From positions 1 to 64,000 of the forward strand of contig JADNYV010000075.1 of assembly GCA_015501055.1 (NCBI GenBank): DNA of 64,000 nt, given 5' to 3'. Below the pieces are notes generated by a model. It was not told where the DNA came from. It was given only the letters and a program-made list of their open reading frames with translations, and did no database searches. Of this stretch, positions 41,764-53,312 are shown piece after piece. Source of the DNA: Mucidula mucida. Lineage: Eukaryota > Basidiomycota > Agaricomycetes > Agaricales > Physalacriaceae. The position numbers and the translations under genes were made by a program. Position 1 is the first letter of the stretch. Each line of letters opens with the position of its first letter.

Positions 41764-44204
41764 CTATTGCGAGTCGCTCTCACTCTCTTCATCTGAGGAA
41801 GATGCCTCAACTGAATCCCGACGCTGCTTGTCGTCTCGTTCCGCAGGCGTTCCATTTTTGCTTACACGCCGGCGGTCTCTCTTGAGTCGAATAGCACTCA
41901 GCAGCTGCTTGATGCCACGATTTGCTGCTGGATAAGCTTTAGTGAAGTCCTCGTCGGTTGAATATCTGCCAGTTTGTTCAGGACATGAAGTATATGAGTA
42001 CAAAAGCAATGAAATCCTACCGATGACGTTCACGAGCAATGATACTCCGTTGTGATCGCTTAGATGCGTACAAGGCCTTGTTGGAACCTTGATACCACGA
42101 CTCGGGCCAGTCTTTCAGAGCAATACCTGTTGCCGCATCCTGCTCATCCCATTGGCGGATCGTAAGTTTCCAAGCAGGTTCTCCGTTCCGAGCTTTGTGC
42201 GACTTGGGAATGTTGGGTATGGTGTACCCCGGGGGCGGTCCGGAGTTTGGCATTTGCTTCCCAGAGTCCCCCGCTGGTCCTCTGCTCGGCGCGTGCTGTT
42301 GATTAGAATGAAAGTTCGCCGATGGAAGTGCCGCCAATGATGAATCTTGATAGTTAGGCGCCGGCGCGAACTCGGAATCTTGTGTCCGCATTGGAGTCAA
42401 TCCAAATGAAAGTGGCGTAGTCTGCTCATGAGACGTTGATAGATGTGATAATGCGGTACCGGTATTGATTGATGGTTGTGTTGGCATGTGCACTGTCGTG
42501 AAAAGAGCCTGTGACTGAAACATCTGTTGTTGTAATGTTTGAAGCTGTGAGTGCTGATATTCTTTTAGAAGAATGAGAAGGATGTATCAACAGCAACAAA
42601 ATAACATACAAAGGTGGTTGAGAATCAGACTATGCGACTTTCGAAACTCAAATACTGATGGCGCAGAGACAAGATCTCGATCGCCCATGAAAGATTCGTC
42701 GTGTTTAATCCAAACGGTGTACAGCGCATCTCCGTAGCTTGTTTCATACCGTGAGAGCGAATCAAGTAGGTAATTCATGAGCGTATTAACCTATGATGAA
42801 GATTGTGTTAATATAAACATAATAGCGGAAATCAAATACATACACCCTCATTTTTGGCCCATCCGCCCCACCATCGCACTATTTTCAGACTCCAACATTG
42901 CCCAATAGGCGCAAACATAAATCGGTACTGCGCGCCGCCGCAACAAAATGAATGTGTCGTAAAGTCTCGCTCCAAGCCCGCATTGGCAAAGAAAACCTCA
43001 ATCTTCTTCTGAATGACGCTATGGGAGAATTCGGTCTAAGAGTAGACTAGTCCGTTTCCATTGATCTGTGGAAACACGAGTTCGTCGGGACGGAGGTCTC
43101 GTTGAAGAATAGCACGAAGAACCATCATCCAGACGTGAAAATGATAGTACATATTGATTGCAGGAACATCGGGCTGATCGAAGATCTTGTATGTATTACC
43201 TGTGTGGCGTTCATGAACACTTGAGTAGAAATGTACCAGTGTGATCACGTACTTTCTCGCAAACAGTCATACTCAGACTTGTTCTGCCATCCTTTTTGAT
43301 TTTCGAGGAAGACCGTGAAGTACGGCGTCTGGTAGGCATCTTGGCGTTGAAGATTCCAAGTGATATCAGAACGTCGAAGCTGGCAAGTTTCAAAATTTCT
43401 TGAAGTCATAAGAATAGAGTTGTTCTAAATCAGCATACACTTACCGTGTCCATAGCATGAAGCTCGTCGAAGTGAACGCGCACATAAAAGCGTGCTCGAT
43501 TACATTACTCCGCTCCTCGACTGTAAGGGTAGAATCACCACGTATAAACCTGGTAATCAAGACTTCCGAACAGACTGAGAATGACCATTCCATAGCCTGC
43601 TTCATTTCTTCGATGGTGATTGCTTCAGCGTGATTCCTCGTAGCAGCGGCGCCCCCTTTTTGATCATAATTCTTGATTTCATGAACGGTATTCATGACGG
43701 CCTGAGCGCGCGCAGGATTTCCGCGTACACCGTTGCGGGCATCATAGCTGTAGGGACCTTGGTAGCCCTCCCTGAATATTCGTCAATACTCATCACAAAA
43801 ATGAACAATGATTGGACGTACATGTTGTCGTAATGGTCAGCCCACGCGGCGTGTATCCCATCACCAGTCGAGTGGCCGCACTCTTCGGTGAAGCATTTCT
43901 GCACCAGGAAGTAGAGGATAACGTCCGCCGTGCATTTATTTGGTGGTCCATTGAGGGCACTTTCAAACTCCTTGGCATCGTCATAGGTTTGACCGGAGGC
44001 GCGGCGCTGCTTCACAAGCTCCGTATGAAACTTCCTTGTATTCTTAATGTAGCGGTTGTACTCGCCACGGGAACACTTTGATTTCCCATGTTCTTCTCGA
44101 GCAGTATCCCTGGTCGTCTTGAGCCGCTCCATATCCGGTGTTACCGGACTAGAACGCTTCTTCCGTGACGTCCGACTACTTGAGGTACCAGATCGTTGCG
44201 CCAT
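41764..44204 (-). mobile_element. Crypton-type element: tyrosine recombinase with GCR1_C-like domain, decayed
   Basis: From ATG 44204 a Ser/Arg/Lys-rich N-terminus leads into helical sequence (RGEYNRYIKNTRKF, FLVQKCFTEECGHSTGDG), a GT..AG intron, then GYQGPYSYDARNG, IEEMKQAMEW, AFTSTSFMLWTRNFET, LRRSDITWNLQR and PYFTVFLENQKGWQNK. Next come YKIFDQPDVPAINMY and RDLRPDELVFPQINGNG. A TAG at 43036-43038 interrupts; the same frame then reads FSHSVIQKKIEVFF, TTHSFCCGGAQYRFMF, IVRWWGGWAKNEG and NTLMNYLLDSLSRYET. This is a tyrosine-recombinase core. A Q-rich linker and a C-terminal block (WKLTIRQWDEQDA, ALKDWPESWYQG, TKAYPAANRGIKQLLSAIR) resemble the GCR1_C DNA-binding domain found in Cryptons. The box II Arg expected after TTH is replaced by Cys, so the enzyme is dead as written. 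Termini were not found. Confidence 0.65.
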
Positions 44205-44867
44205 AGCCAACGAACCAGGATATAATGGGCACGAGAGCGGGATGAACACAGCAACGCAAACGAAGACGGACTGACGACCGTTTCAGCGGGACTGATCAAA
44301 TATTTCCATAAGAAGATAATAGGAACACACCAATATCCAAGGACCCACATCCTATAAGCTAGCAATGCCCGTGCAGGGTTCGGTTTATTGGTGCGCAACA
44401 AACAATACGCGAGAGATCGAAGCAGGAATTGAAGTCAGACATGGTGGTATCAAAACCATTGCATTGCAAAGAGGTAAACTGCCAGCAAGTAGAACAAAGT
44501 AGAGTAGAACAAGAAAAACAGTAGATGGTCGTCAACGGCTTGCTCAGAAACGTTGTGGAACGGCCATGATGATGGTTATGAGAAAGATGCAGACCAATGA
44601 CGTCACAGCCAACACGTGTTCAGATTACGTGACTTCAACGGAGCGCGTCCACACTGTCGCGTCGTGGATGGCAATAGCACGTCGAATAGGATAGAAGTGG
44701 GGGTGAAATACACATATTGATTTCTGTTAGGAAGGAGGCAACACGAGCAGCCATATGACGGTCGGCGAGTAGTAGTCGAATGCACGCGCACCAGCTGCCA
44801 GTGTCCTATCGGTTTGCTAAGAAACACTAAGTGTTCTGTCTTGCAGGTCTAAGCAGCATCTAAGTTG

Positions 44868-44900
44868 GATTTACTGTGGATTTACTGTGATTTACTGTGA
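44868..44900 (+). repeat. GATTTACTGTG short tandem repeat
   Basis: GATTTACTGTG three times in close succession, then a partial unit. A related GGTTTACTGTGG lies near 45500. Confidence 0.6.
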
Positions 44901-45256
44901 TTTACCAGCCTCACGGCACGGCGCTGGGCACACAGATAATTTACCCATCAATTAAGCAGAACATTCTTCCATAGCTTCTTTCCCGGCATCTATGGGAGTG
45001 TTGAGGCCCTTGGGCAACCCTTACACCTTGCTAGATTAATGAAGCTACTTGATGTGCGACGCAGTGCACACAGCAAGATGTGACGGATGAGAATCGGTCA
45101 AACAGAAGTTCATACATTATGAGCTAACTTCGGAAGGAAGCATCCAACAAAACTTGCTGTATTTCGGGGTGTGTAACAAGCACAACACTAGAATGATAAG
45201 AGGAAGACATTGATTTACGGCGCGCGTCGCCCAGTGTAGCGCGCGAGAGCAAGGAC

Positions 45257-45307
45257 CTTGGTAATCCGGGGTTATGTTCCCAGTCTACATAACCCCGGAT
45301 TACTAAG
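45257..45307 (+). repeat. Perfect 17-bp inverted repeat, 9-base loop
   Basis: GTAATCCGGGGTTATGT (45261-45277), loop TCCCAGTCT, ACATAACCCCGGATTAC (45287-45303). The arms match perfectly and extend four more pairs (one G·U) to 45257/45307. No gene lies within 600 bases on either side. Confidence 0.75.
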
Positions 45308-45984
45308 CGTTCAAATGCTCAGCGCTCAACGTCTACGCAGCTCGTACGCTTAGAGATGTTGCAAACTTGTGGAATATGGTGTGACGGACCGACGGTGGAT
45401 GGGCAGCGACGCGCATAATGCTCCCGCGGCACAGGGTCCGCGCTTCGTCCTGGAAGATCTCCAGATCTTGTACGATCACTCTCAATCCCATCGGAATCTT
45501 GGTTTACTGTGGTTTACTCAGGGAAGGTAAATCTCAGAAAATAATGCTACTTAGCGCGACGGCTGTACACTTTCAGGAAAGTAATGATACTTGAGTCGAG
45601 ATCGGAGAGCAGCAGATGGACCGGAGTATGCCTAACCGCCGGTTTGTACTTGTTTGCTATATGAGTCCCGGCGGCTAATTTCAACAGACGAAGGACCTTG
45701 ACAAGCAAGGTGATAGGCTGTTTCTTATCATATCTGTGCCTATCAAGTCATTCAACAGGTTGAACTTCAATCCTTAACACCTTCAGACGGTTTTTTCATC
45801 TTGAAAGCATTGTGGAGCACATTGTAGAGAGTCTACAGGCTGAATCTTTTCCACCCGTTTGACTCAATAGACCACAATCATTCAATGATGTGTGGTGTTG
45901 ACCAAAGGATCATGTTCTCACGTGTTCTAGTGTCTAGTTTACATTGCCCAGTTCCGCTGGGAGAGTACTCATTTACGCCACACC

Positions 45985-47111
45985 ATGTCTTGGGGTTCTG
46001 GTCACAAACGTGACAGACCGTCCCCTTCACAGTCCCCGATCATGTCTAACTTTACTTTGACCTCGAATGCTGACCTCCAAGCTCGTTCTGCGTCGCCGTC
46101 TACCAGCGTTCGCTGTTTCCCTTGCAGGGGGCCTTCAGCGGACGGTCAAGACGGCTGCAAGCAATGTAAGATGTTTCCTTCACACAGTGGTGAAATTACC
46201 TCAACTTGCATAGGAACCGGCAAAGGAGCGCAAGAAGCGCACGCCATCGACCAAAACTGATGACGCAAGCGACTCTGTCATAACAATGTTGATGGAATCC
46301 AATGCAAAGGATCGCCAATCCGAGCGAGAGACCTGGCAAGAAAGTCGGCGCGTTGAGCGAGAAACCTGGCAAGAAATTCGGCGCGTTGAGCAGGAATGGC
46401 TGTGGAATAGTTTGACAGAAGCGCAAAAAGAGACGATGAAGGAATGGACGCGTGCCCTATACCTTGAGGTTAGTAAACAGGCCTCACCAATATATTTATT
46501 TCACTGATCTTCTTCCTTAGGGTGAAGCGCTAAACGCGCAGACAACAGTCAAGCGTCTACAGGGCGATTTGAATCTGCGAACGAGTCTTGGTGAGTCCAG
46601 TTAGTAATAGCTATCGTGGCACACTCACACGCATGGCCAGAAATCGTCGCACCCATCCTCGGGATGCGGCTGAACATGTACAATATCGGTCGCCGTGTGC
46701 AGCCAGTCATAGACGCCATCGCTGCGGGAAAGCTAGACGCCACACAGTCTTGGGAGGTCCGATTCGCGGATGCGCGCGCCGATATAATAGCCCGTTCAGC
46801 CCGGGCCACCACTGTCCCGCACGGCTCATCGACGACGCGTTAGCGGTGCTGTATCGCGAGCTATCGACGCGTTCGTATTTGTACGCGGAGGTGGACCCGA
46901 TGAAGATCTGCGAGGGGGATTACACCCACGCTGAGATCGTCGCTGTGATGAGTGTCTTCTTGTTTGTGAACCGTCTCATGACCTGCAGAGACCTCAATAT
47001 TTTATGCACCAACTCTTCGGGTTCGGGGTTATTTTCGATTTCTGGCTTGTTGGCGAGGGACTGGGTATGTCGTTGAGTTTCATGGATTCTTTTCTGAATA
47101 ATTATCTTATC
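45985..47111 (+). CDS. Hypothetical protein with charged coiled-coil segment
   Basis: Exon pieces read MSWGSGHKRDRPSPSQSP, a Cys-bearing RCFPCRGPSADGQDGC part, then KERKKRTPSTKTDD, a charged helix with two copies of RETWQE(S/I)RRVE, LTEAQKETMKEWTRALYLE, and after two GT..AG introns TVKRLQGDLNLRTSLEIV and MRLNMYNIGRRVQPVIDAI. A further open frame (ARLIDDALAVLYREL, HAEIVAVMSVFLFVNRLM) follows out of phase, so a shift or unrecognised intron lies near 46800. The first junction also does not splice cleanly. Family not recognised; it may belong to a transposon. Confidence 0.35.
46322..46387 (+). repeat. 33-bp tandem duplication inside the hypothetical gene
   Basis: Two adjacent 33-bp copies starting CGAGAGACCTGGCAAGAA and CGAGAAACCTGGCAAGAA encode the doubled RETWQE(S/I)RRVE unit. 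The frame is preserved, which argues that the region was coding when it duplicated. Confidence 0.7.
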
Positions 47112-47482
47112 CACACAGCTTGACCGGCGGTTTTGAAAACGTTAAGTAGTTCTATAGAACAGGTTGCGCAGCTGTAAAGTCTTTTATTTCGCTCGACCGT
47201 TTCCTCCAGACCTAGGCCTTTCCGGACTGTGACCGAAATATAAAGGATCAGAATATCGCACATTGGTAGATAAGGCCTGACTGTTCGTCGAGCAGGTTTA
47301 TTTCTTCAAAGCAGACTCGGACTGATCTGCAACGCAATGGGAATGAAGCCCTACTTGGGAGTGCATATGATACCAGCTCACAACCGATCCTCTAATCCAG
47401 GCCATGCATTTACTTTCAAGTTTTCAACAAAAGAAATGTAACAAAATCAAAATGAGCAAAGCATACAAACTTGCGCGTACCG
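47112..47482. other. Intergenic, no supported gene
   Basis: 3' flanks of two convergent genes. Nothing else seen. Confidence 0.4.
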
Positions 47483-48364
47483 CTACCTCGGAGGCATCGT
47501 ATTAGCAAACATACTAAGCTCCACCTCGCGCTCTCTCTCCTTCTCCATCCCAGCCCACAGCCGATCGACCAGCTCCTCCTTCCATATCCCCGGGCCCGGG
47601 GCCAACCACATCACCTTGTACGCCTCCCAGAATATGGGCCGCCACCCCGCGCAGCCCCAATCCAAGATCGCGGCGACATCGACGTCGTCCTCCGAGACCC
47701 GAATGATAACATTATCCCTGTGCAGATCCGCATGCGTGAACACGACGCGCTGATCGTCGTCCGCCATGGCACGTCGCAGCTCGGCTAGGCGCACCGCTAC
47801 CGGCGGATGTATACGCCCAAACTTGTCGTACAGCGACACGCGATAGTCGTTGAATGCGCTGAGACTGGGGAATGGGCCCAGAGGCTCGTTTGCCCATGAC
47901 AGACACGCCTCGCGGAACGGTCCTCCGTTCGCTGCACCAATCCTCCAATCTGAAGCTGGTGGTGGTAATGGTATAAGGCGCAGTTGCTCTAGATAGCCCG
48001 CGAGTGTGCGGCAGACACCCGGCGCTGGTCCTCTGTGAGAGTCGTAAAGTATGCGCGGCGCAGATTCTCGCCCTCGATAAACTCCATGATGATGAAGCCC
48101 TTGTCCCCTTCGAACCAGACGTCGTAGATGTGGTATAGGTATCGAAGTGTGAGAAGCTACAAGGCGCATGGCATCCTCCTCGGCGCGTATCTGCCAGGCG
48201 GGACCGGTTTGAGCACGGTGCCGTCGCGAGACGAAAACACAGCCTTTGCCTTTGTAGATGGGCGGGAATAGGATTTGCCACGCTGGATTAGGTCTGGCAA
48301 GCAAGAACGGCGGTCCTGATTCGTGAGATTGGACATCATCCAACACAGTAAGTAAGATGAGCAC
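47483..48364 (-). CDS. APH-fold (aminoglycoside phosphotransferase-like) kinase with a frame-swapped middle
   Basis: 293 residues open without a stop. The start reads an upstream lobe (IYKGKGCVFVSRRH, EEDAMRLVASHTSIPIPH). The C-terminal half has the phosphotransferase motif VVFTHADLHRDNVII (HxDxxxxN) and AAILDWGCAGWRP, the metal-binding DxG-like site. Between them about 45 codons read nonsense, while the third frame of the same DNA encodes what the family should have: YHIYDVWFEGDKGFII, MEFIEGENLRRAYF and LTEDQRRVSAA. So a 2-base loss near 48140 and a 2-base gain (CAC repeat near 48025) cancel out. Either the hinge of this copy is scrambled or the consensus is wrong twice. APH-like fungal proteins have unknown substrates. 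Confidence 0.7.
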   Translation of the reverse strand: MLILLTVLDDVQSHESGPPFLLARPNPAWQILFPPIYKGKGCVFVSRRHRAQTGPAWQIRAEEDAMRLVASHTSIPIPHLRRLVRRGQGLHHHGVYRGRESAPRILYDSHRGPAPGVCRTLAGYLEQLRLIPLPPPASDWRIGAANGGPFREACLSWANEPLGPFPSLSAFNDYRVSLYDKFGRIHPPVAVRLAELRRAMADDDQRVVFTHADLHRDNVIIRVSEDDVDVAAILDWGCAGWRPIFWEAYKVMWLAPGPGIWKEELVDRLWAGMEKEREREVELSMFANTMPPR

Positions 48365-48693
48365 GGGTAAAGTTCAAGTTGAGGCAGACCGGGTTAGGTG
48401 GGTACTTCGAAAATAGCGCCAGTAGTCGACCAACAATGAATCATCACAGAATGCGAAACGAGGTCATGTACAAATCCCCTACAATATGCAAAAATATATC
48501 CAACAAAAAACCAACAGTGAATAGGATTTGTGGGTGAGAGATATCAGCAAGTCATGGTAGTAGTACGAGAGTCCAGTCCTTGAACTTGAAAAGTAGATGC
48601 AATGGAGAGCGTAATTACGGAACATAAATGATAGATGAAATGGCTGGCAAATAGAATAATAACTGTACGAGTGGGGGGAGGGCGGGGGGTATA
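48365..48693. other. Intergenic, probable 3' UTR of the PAK-like kinase
   Basis: Upstream of the APH-like gene and downstream of the kinase gene on the same strand. No gene seen. Confidence 0.4.
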
Positions 48694-51600
48694 TCATGAC
48701 TGGGGTAGGTATTCCTCACGTTCTTGCAGATTCTTCTCGATGGAGGTGCACTGCGAAAGAACTTGAACAATCACAACGCGCCCACAGGCGTTGTTGATGA
48801 AGGAGTTCTAATAAAAATGATGTAAGTCAATGTTGACGAAAGGACATGAAAACTGACTTTGGCAAGGTTGCGGCGGTGGGTCTGGTGGCGGCGGGCTCAG
48901 AGCAGCGCGTAAGAAGTCACGGAAAGCAGGTGAGTACAGTTCCGGTTGCGACAGCGGCGGCCATCTGTCTTCAACGACGGAAGCGCTGGAGAATGGCGGC
49001 TCTGTCTCAGCCATCTCCCAGACCGTGGCGCCCAACGACCATACGTCGATCTTGAGAGGGTCGTAAGGTCCGCTGTGAGGGCGATCAAAATAGAGCTAAC
49101 GCGGAAAGAAAGTAGACATACGATCTGACTTCGGGTGCCTGCCAATAAAGTACTCCGACCTGGTCCGTCGACGTTGAACATTCCGGCGTGACTTGTACGG
49201 CGTTCGAAAAATCGGCTGTGAAATCAATCAGTTTAAGGCTACAGTTACTATCTGTGCACTTACTCAATTTCAGGAACCCTTGACTGTTCAATAGCAAGTT
49301 GTCCGAACGCACATCTCGATGAGCAATGTCGTGTGAGTGAAGATAATGAAGAGCCTCAAGAGTCTGGAGAAAGGCGTCAGGACCAACGACGAAACGCCAA
49401 AAAAATCCTTACATCACTCGCGAACCGCGCCATCATCCTCTCCTGCAACATGAGGCCCTCCGCCGTCAATCCAATCACATCAGCCAAACTCCGTTCCATC
49501 AGTTCCATCCGTATCCAAAGTGAGTCGTCCTGAAGATCCACATACAACGCATCTAATCCCAGAACATTCGTATGCATCAGCCCTTTCAACAGCTTCAACT
49601 CCCGCTCCAGGTCCAGCAGCTTCTCGGATCCGGACGGCAGGATCGTCACACACTTGATCGCCACCAGCGACTTGACACCTTGAGCTGCATTCTCGCTGTC
49701 CTGCGCTTTGACAAGCGGCGGAAGGTCAAGCTTCTCCAGATTATCTCGCCCCAGCGTCGCAGCATAAACCGAGCCGCTCTCTCCCTCCGCAATCTCCTGC
49801 AGGTCAAAGTAGTACTCCCGTGGATCTATAGGTTCGTCGATAAACTCCTCTAATGGTCTAACCACTTCCGAGAGCCAGCCTCGATATCGGTGCGCGGGCG
49901 TCTCTGGGGCCGCGCTCGTCAAAGACGTCAACGGCCCAGGCGACGCCAGAGGTTTGCTACCACTGATAACAATTGTCGGTCGCGAGATAGCCATGCTTGT
50001 CCTCGAATGGACATTGAGATGTTGAGCCTCCTCCTCTAGCTCGTAGGACCCCCCATCAGACTCCACTTCATCGAACTCCTCGTGCTGAACGACCTCTTTG
50101 GCGGCACCACCAAACGTCTCTGTTCTCAACAACGGGTACCTCGAATCGGTCTCGAATCTGGCCCTAGTGGGGTCTGGCGACATCTCTTCCGTATAGTATA
50201 CCAAAGTGGATGCTCTGTCTGCATCGGTAGGCGTCTCTTGACTAATACTGGACGACGTGCTCCCTGAGCCCTCCTCGCTGTCAAAGTTGGAGCTCAGAGG
50301 CGACGCCGGATGTCGCAAGCTCTCTGGCCGTGAGCGACCCATAAACTCCGCCGTCGTAGGCGATGGCAAGAACCCACTTGAAGCATCTTCTTCGCCCATC
50401 CCAGGTAACGAACTCCGGTGATTCGATAGATATCCAGGTTTGCTCTTGTCCACCACATTTGCCACCGCGCGCCGTGCCACACTCACATTCCGCACAATCG
50501 TCGTCGCCGTCACCGTCACAGTTGACATTGTCGACGTACTGCTACGACTAGAGTCCCTCCGCCCATCGCTGCTACCTGCACTGAGATAACTGTGCCGATC
50601 CGTGTCCTCGTCGTCGTCCAGCCAACCGCTGCTCAGCCTATCGGACCCCTCTGGCTTGCCAGTTCCTGGAATCATAGGCAATATCGGACTCTGACTCTCA
50701 TTAAGAGCAGGAGCTGAGAAATTGTGGGAGTTGGTGGAAAGCCGATTGTCCCATGCCCAAGAAGTGGCTGACAGCGGGGCAGAGCTAGGAGCCTTCGAAG
50801 TCGCATCGTCATCGTAGTCTTCATCCACAATCACCGCAGGGGGAGCTCTTGTCGACGGACCAGCCGCGTCCTTGTCACTACTTGACGGTGATGACGCCGA
50901 CAAGAAAGAATATGAAGGTGACATATTTGTTCCGGCAGTTGCCTGTGTACTTGCGCCGGCGCCTCCGCTCCCCGACCCGCTCCCACTGCCAGGACTGCTC
51001 GACAGTTCGCTCGGTATGGAGCTTATTAAAGCCTCGCTCCATAAGCTCAAGTCAGATATGTCATGGGCGTGCAACGACAGCCGTGGGGGTAGGGCGGTAA
51101 ATCTCTTCGACCTTCGTTTAGAGCCTCGCTTGGAGCTCGCGATAGACGAAGCATTACTGGGCGCGCGCTGAGGGGATGAAGGGGGTGATTCGAATAGTCT
51201 CCGATCCTTTCTATCTGGCAGATAGCCCTGGCTAACGGAATTGGCATAGGATGGCGGCGGACTCGCCATGCCATTGGCGACATGCAGCCTGCGGGTAGGC
51301 GGGGTAGCTGGCGCACCCATAACTGCACCGGCTGGAGATATGTGATCCAGGTTGGCAGCGGGAACATGATGATCTGAGTTGACCGATATTGAGAGCGAGG
51401 AACCGGAGTTGTTTCGCATTCTGGGCTTGCTCGGGGTGGTATGGCTGGATGAATGGAGAGACGCATTTGATGATGATGAAGTGATGGTCGGGACGGGGGG
51501 TGGTGCGTGGCTATGAAGCGATGTGTCGGAGAACTGCCGAGGAAGAGAGGTCGTTCGAGGAGTGGGACGTGTCAACACGGACGAGGCGCTGGTTTGCATG

Positions 51601-52346
51601 GACGCGGCGGGGGAGCTTGGACGATCCGTGAAAAAATACTGTGATGCTGGAGAACGCGCGCCCGCTCGTCTGGCCTGCTGTATCATCGCAATCTCATCCT
51701 CCGACAGTCCCGCGTCGGCCAGTTGCGTAGTCCAAGATGGTGGCAGGTTGGTCAGACTGGAGGATGGTCAGAATGGCAGAAATAAAGAATTGAGGCGACA
51801 TACTTGTCATCGACGTGTAGATGGTGCTGTATGACGAAAATAAGGGTATATCCGTTCAATGCAGGCGACAAACATACCTGAAAGTTCCATGGTAATGAGA
51901 TGCCATCATCGGTTGACTCGCAGGATTGAGACGAGGACTGGGTTGACGTATCGTCCATCTTGCTGCTCTTGACGGAAGGACTCCTGGGGCTGCGTTTGAA
52001 CTTGAAAAACCCGACTTTTTGGCGGCCAGGCCGTGAGCGGTGTCTGGTGAATAAGACACGGCTGATGCTGCGGACGACACGAGGGACATGGAGGAACTGC
52101 TGGGGTGTGGAAAGTGTTCTGTTTTCTGGGAAACTGGTACTGAAAGGGAGGGGAAAGCGGGGTAGAGGGCACGGAATGGGAGTCCGGGACGAGTGACGCA
52201 AGAGACCGGTTGTTAAGGTAGTACGGATCCTTTGGCGGCGGCGGCGGAGGCAGGGAGCTCTCCTTGTCTTTCCTGGAAAGCTTGAACACCTTTAGGGTCG
52301 AAAATCGCGAAGCCTTCCCATTTGAACCGGCGCTGGATGAAGCCAT
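48694..52346 (-). CDS. PAK/Ste20-like protein kinase with divergent CRIB motif
   Basis: About 1,050 residues. The N-terminus has KVFKLSRKDKES, a proline run and Ser-rich sequence. A p21-binding (CRIB-like) segment follows: ISLPWNFQ then HHLHVDD across an intron, then LPPSWTTQLADAGLSEDEIAMI. A long Ser/Thr/Pro-rich linker (51686 to about 49900) is probably disordered. The kinase domain has ESGSVYAA (glycine loop), LVAIKCV (Lys), LEALHYLHSHDIAHRDVRSDN (HRD) and, after an intron, KLTDFSNAVQ: DFS replaces DFG. GVLYWQAPEVR and DVWSLGATVWEMAETEPPF complete it. A final exon ends LQEREEYLPQS at TGA 48696-48694. Two one-base shifts, near 52100 (CCCC) and 52005 (TTTTT), are needed in the Ser-rich N-terminal part. 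Rho-type GTPases would activate it in polarity or septation. Confidence 0.78.
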
Positions 52347-53312
52347 GTGGTACACTGCTATCGTCGACGGCGAGCGCTACCTGTCCAGTGCCTTGGTATC
52401 GTGCCCTAAAACGGTCTCCAGAGGAATTCAGGTGGCTGCCTAACGTTGATGTCAGTCACTGTCACTGATCCGGATGCAGTCCCAAGGAGTATGATAGGCC
52501 GTCGTCGTCTTAGCCCAGCGCAGCAGAGTACAGCGTGCGCACGGGTGCCGTCGTCGTCGCGGTCGGTGAGCAAGGACAGGTCGCTGCGCACGTCGGGCTC
52601 GAGGGTGTTTGCACCAAGGTCACACTCGTGATGTGACTGCCGTCGGCCCTAATACTTCTTTTGATCGCGATCACTCACTCACTGCCTGTTTGGTATTGAC
52701 TCGAACGCGCTTCACTACCAAATGCTCTGCTAGTCCCATCTGATCTAGTGCTGTTGAATCTGTCTCAACTTGAATCTGTGCCTATCTACTGTCCTCGTAA
52801 GTACAAGCAAGGAAGGAGAAACAAGCCGGCTCCGAAGAATAGTGAAAGGGAGCCACGGATCTGCGTAGTACCGAAACCCGAATAGAACAAGGACTATCAA
52901 CGGAGGATCCTAGTCCAACTTGGGGATTGGTGTTGTGGATCCCATGTTTCTTCTCCTAGCCAAGCATTGGGGAGGTTATCAGTTTCCAGACACTACCCAT
53001 TGGACCGCTGTTATCCGACTTTTACGGCGTACTCTATTATTCCTGTTCACTAAGCTAGCCAAAAGGACCCTATGCTTCCCATTCACGAGTAACCAAGCCG
53101 CGTTACCACGCCCGTCCTTCCTCTCTCGTCCGGGTTCTTTGCGCTCTGAATTACACAATCAGTTTCTCATTGACTTTGACTTCACAGTTGCATGCCGGCG
53201 TCAAACGAGACGCCGTTCCCTCTAGTAGGCAGGCTCCCGAAAACCGCGTCATCCGACGATTGCTGCCTGCATCCGAGACTTATAGCTCATAACTTCCCCT
53301 ACGACTCTGCCC
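52347..53312. other. Intergenic, no supported gene
   Basis: About 970 bases upstream of the kinase. Small ORFs without domains. Confidence 0.35.

Larger units (their letters stand above)
44205..45984. other. Unassigned 1.8-kb region with short repeats
   Basis: No supportable gene. It holds three overlapping GATTTACTGTG units at 44868-44900, related TTTACTGTG copies near 45500, and the strong inverted repeat at 45257-45307. It may be mobile-element debris beside the Crypton. Confidence 0.4.
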
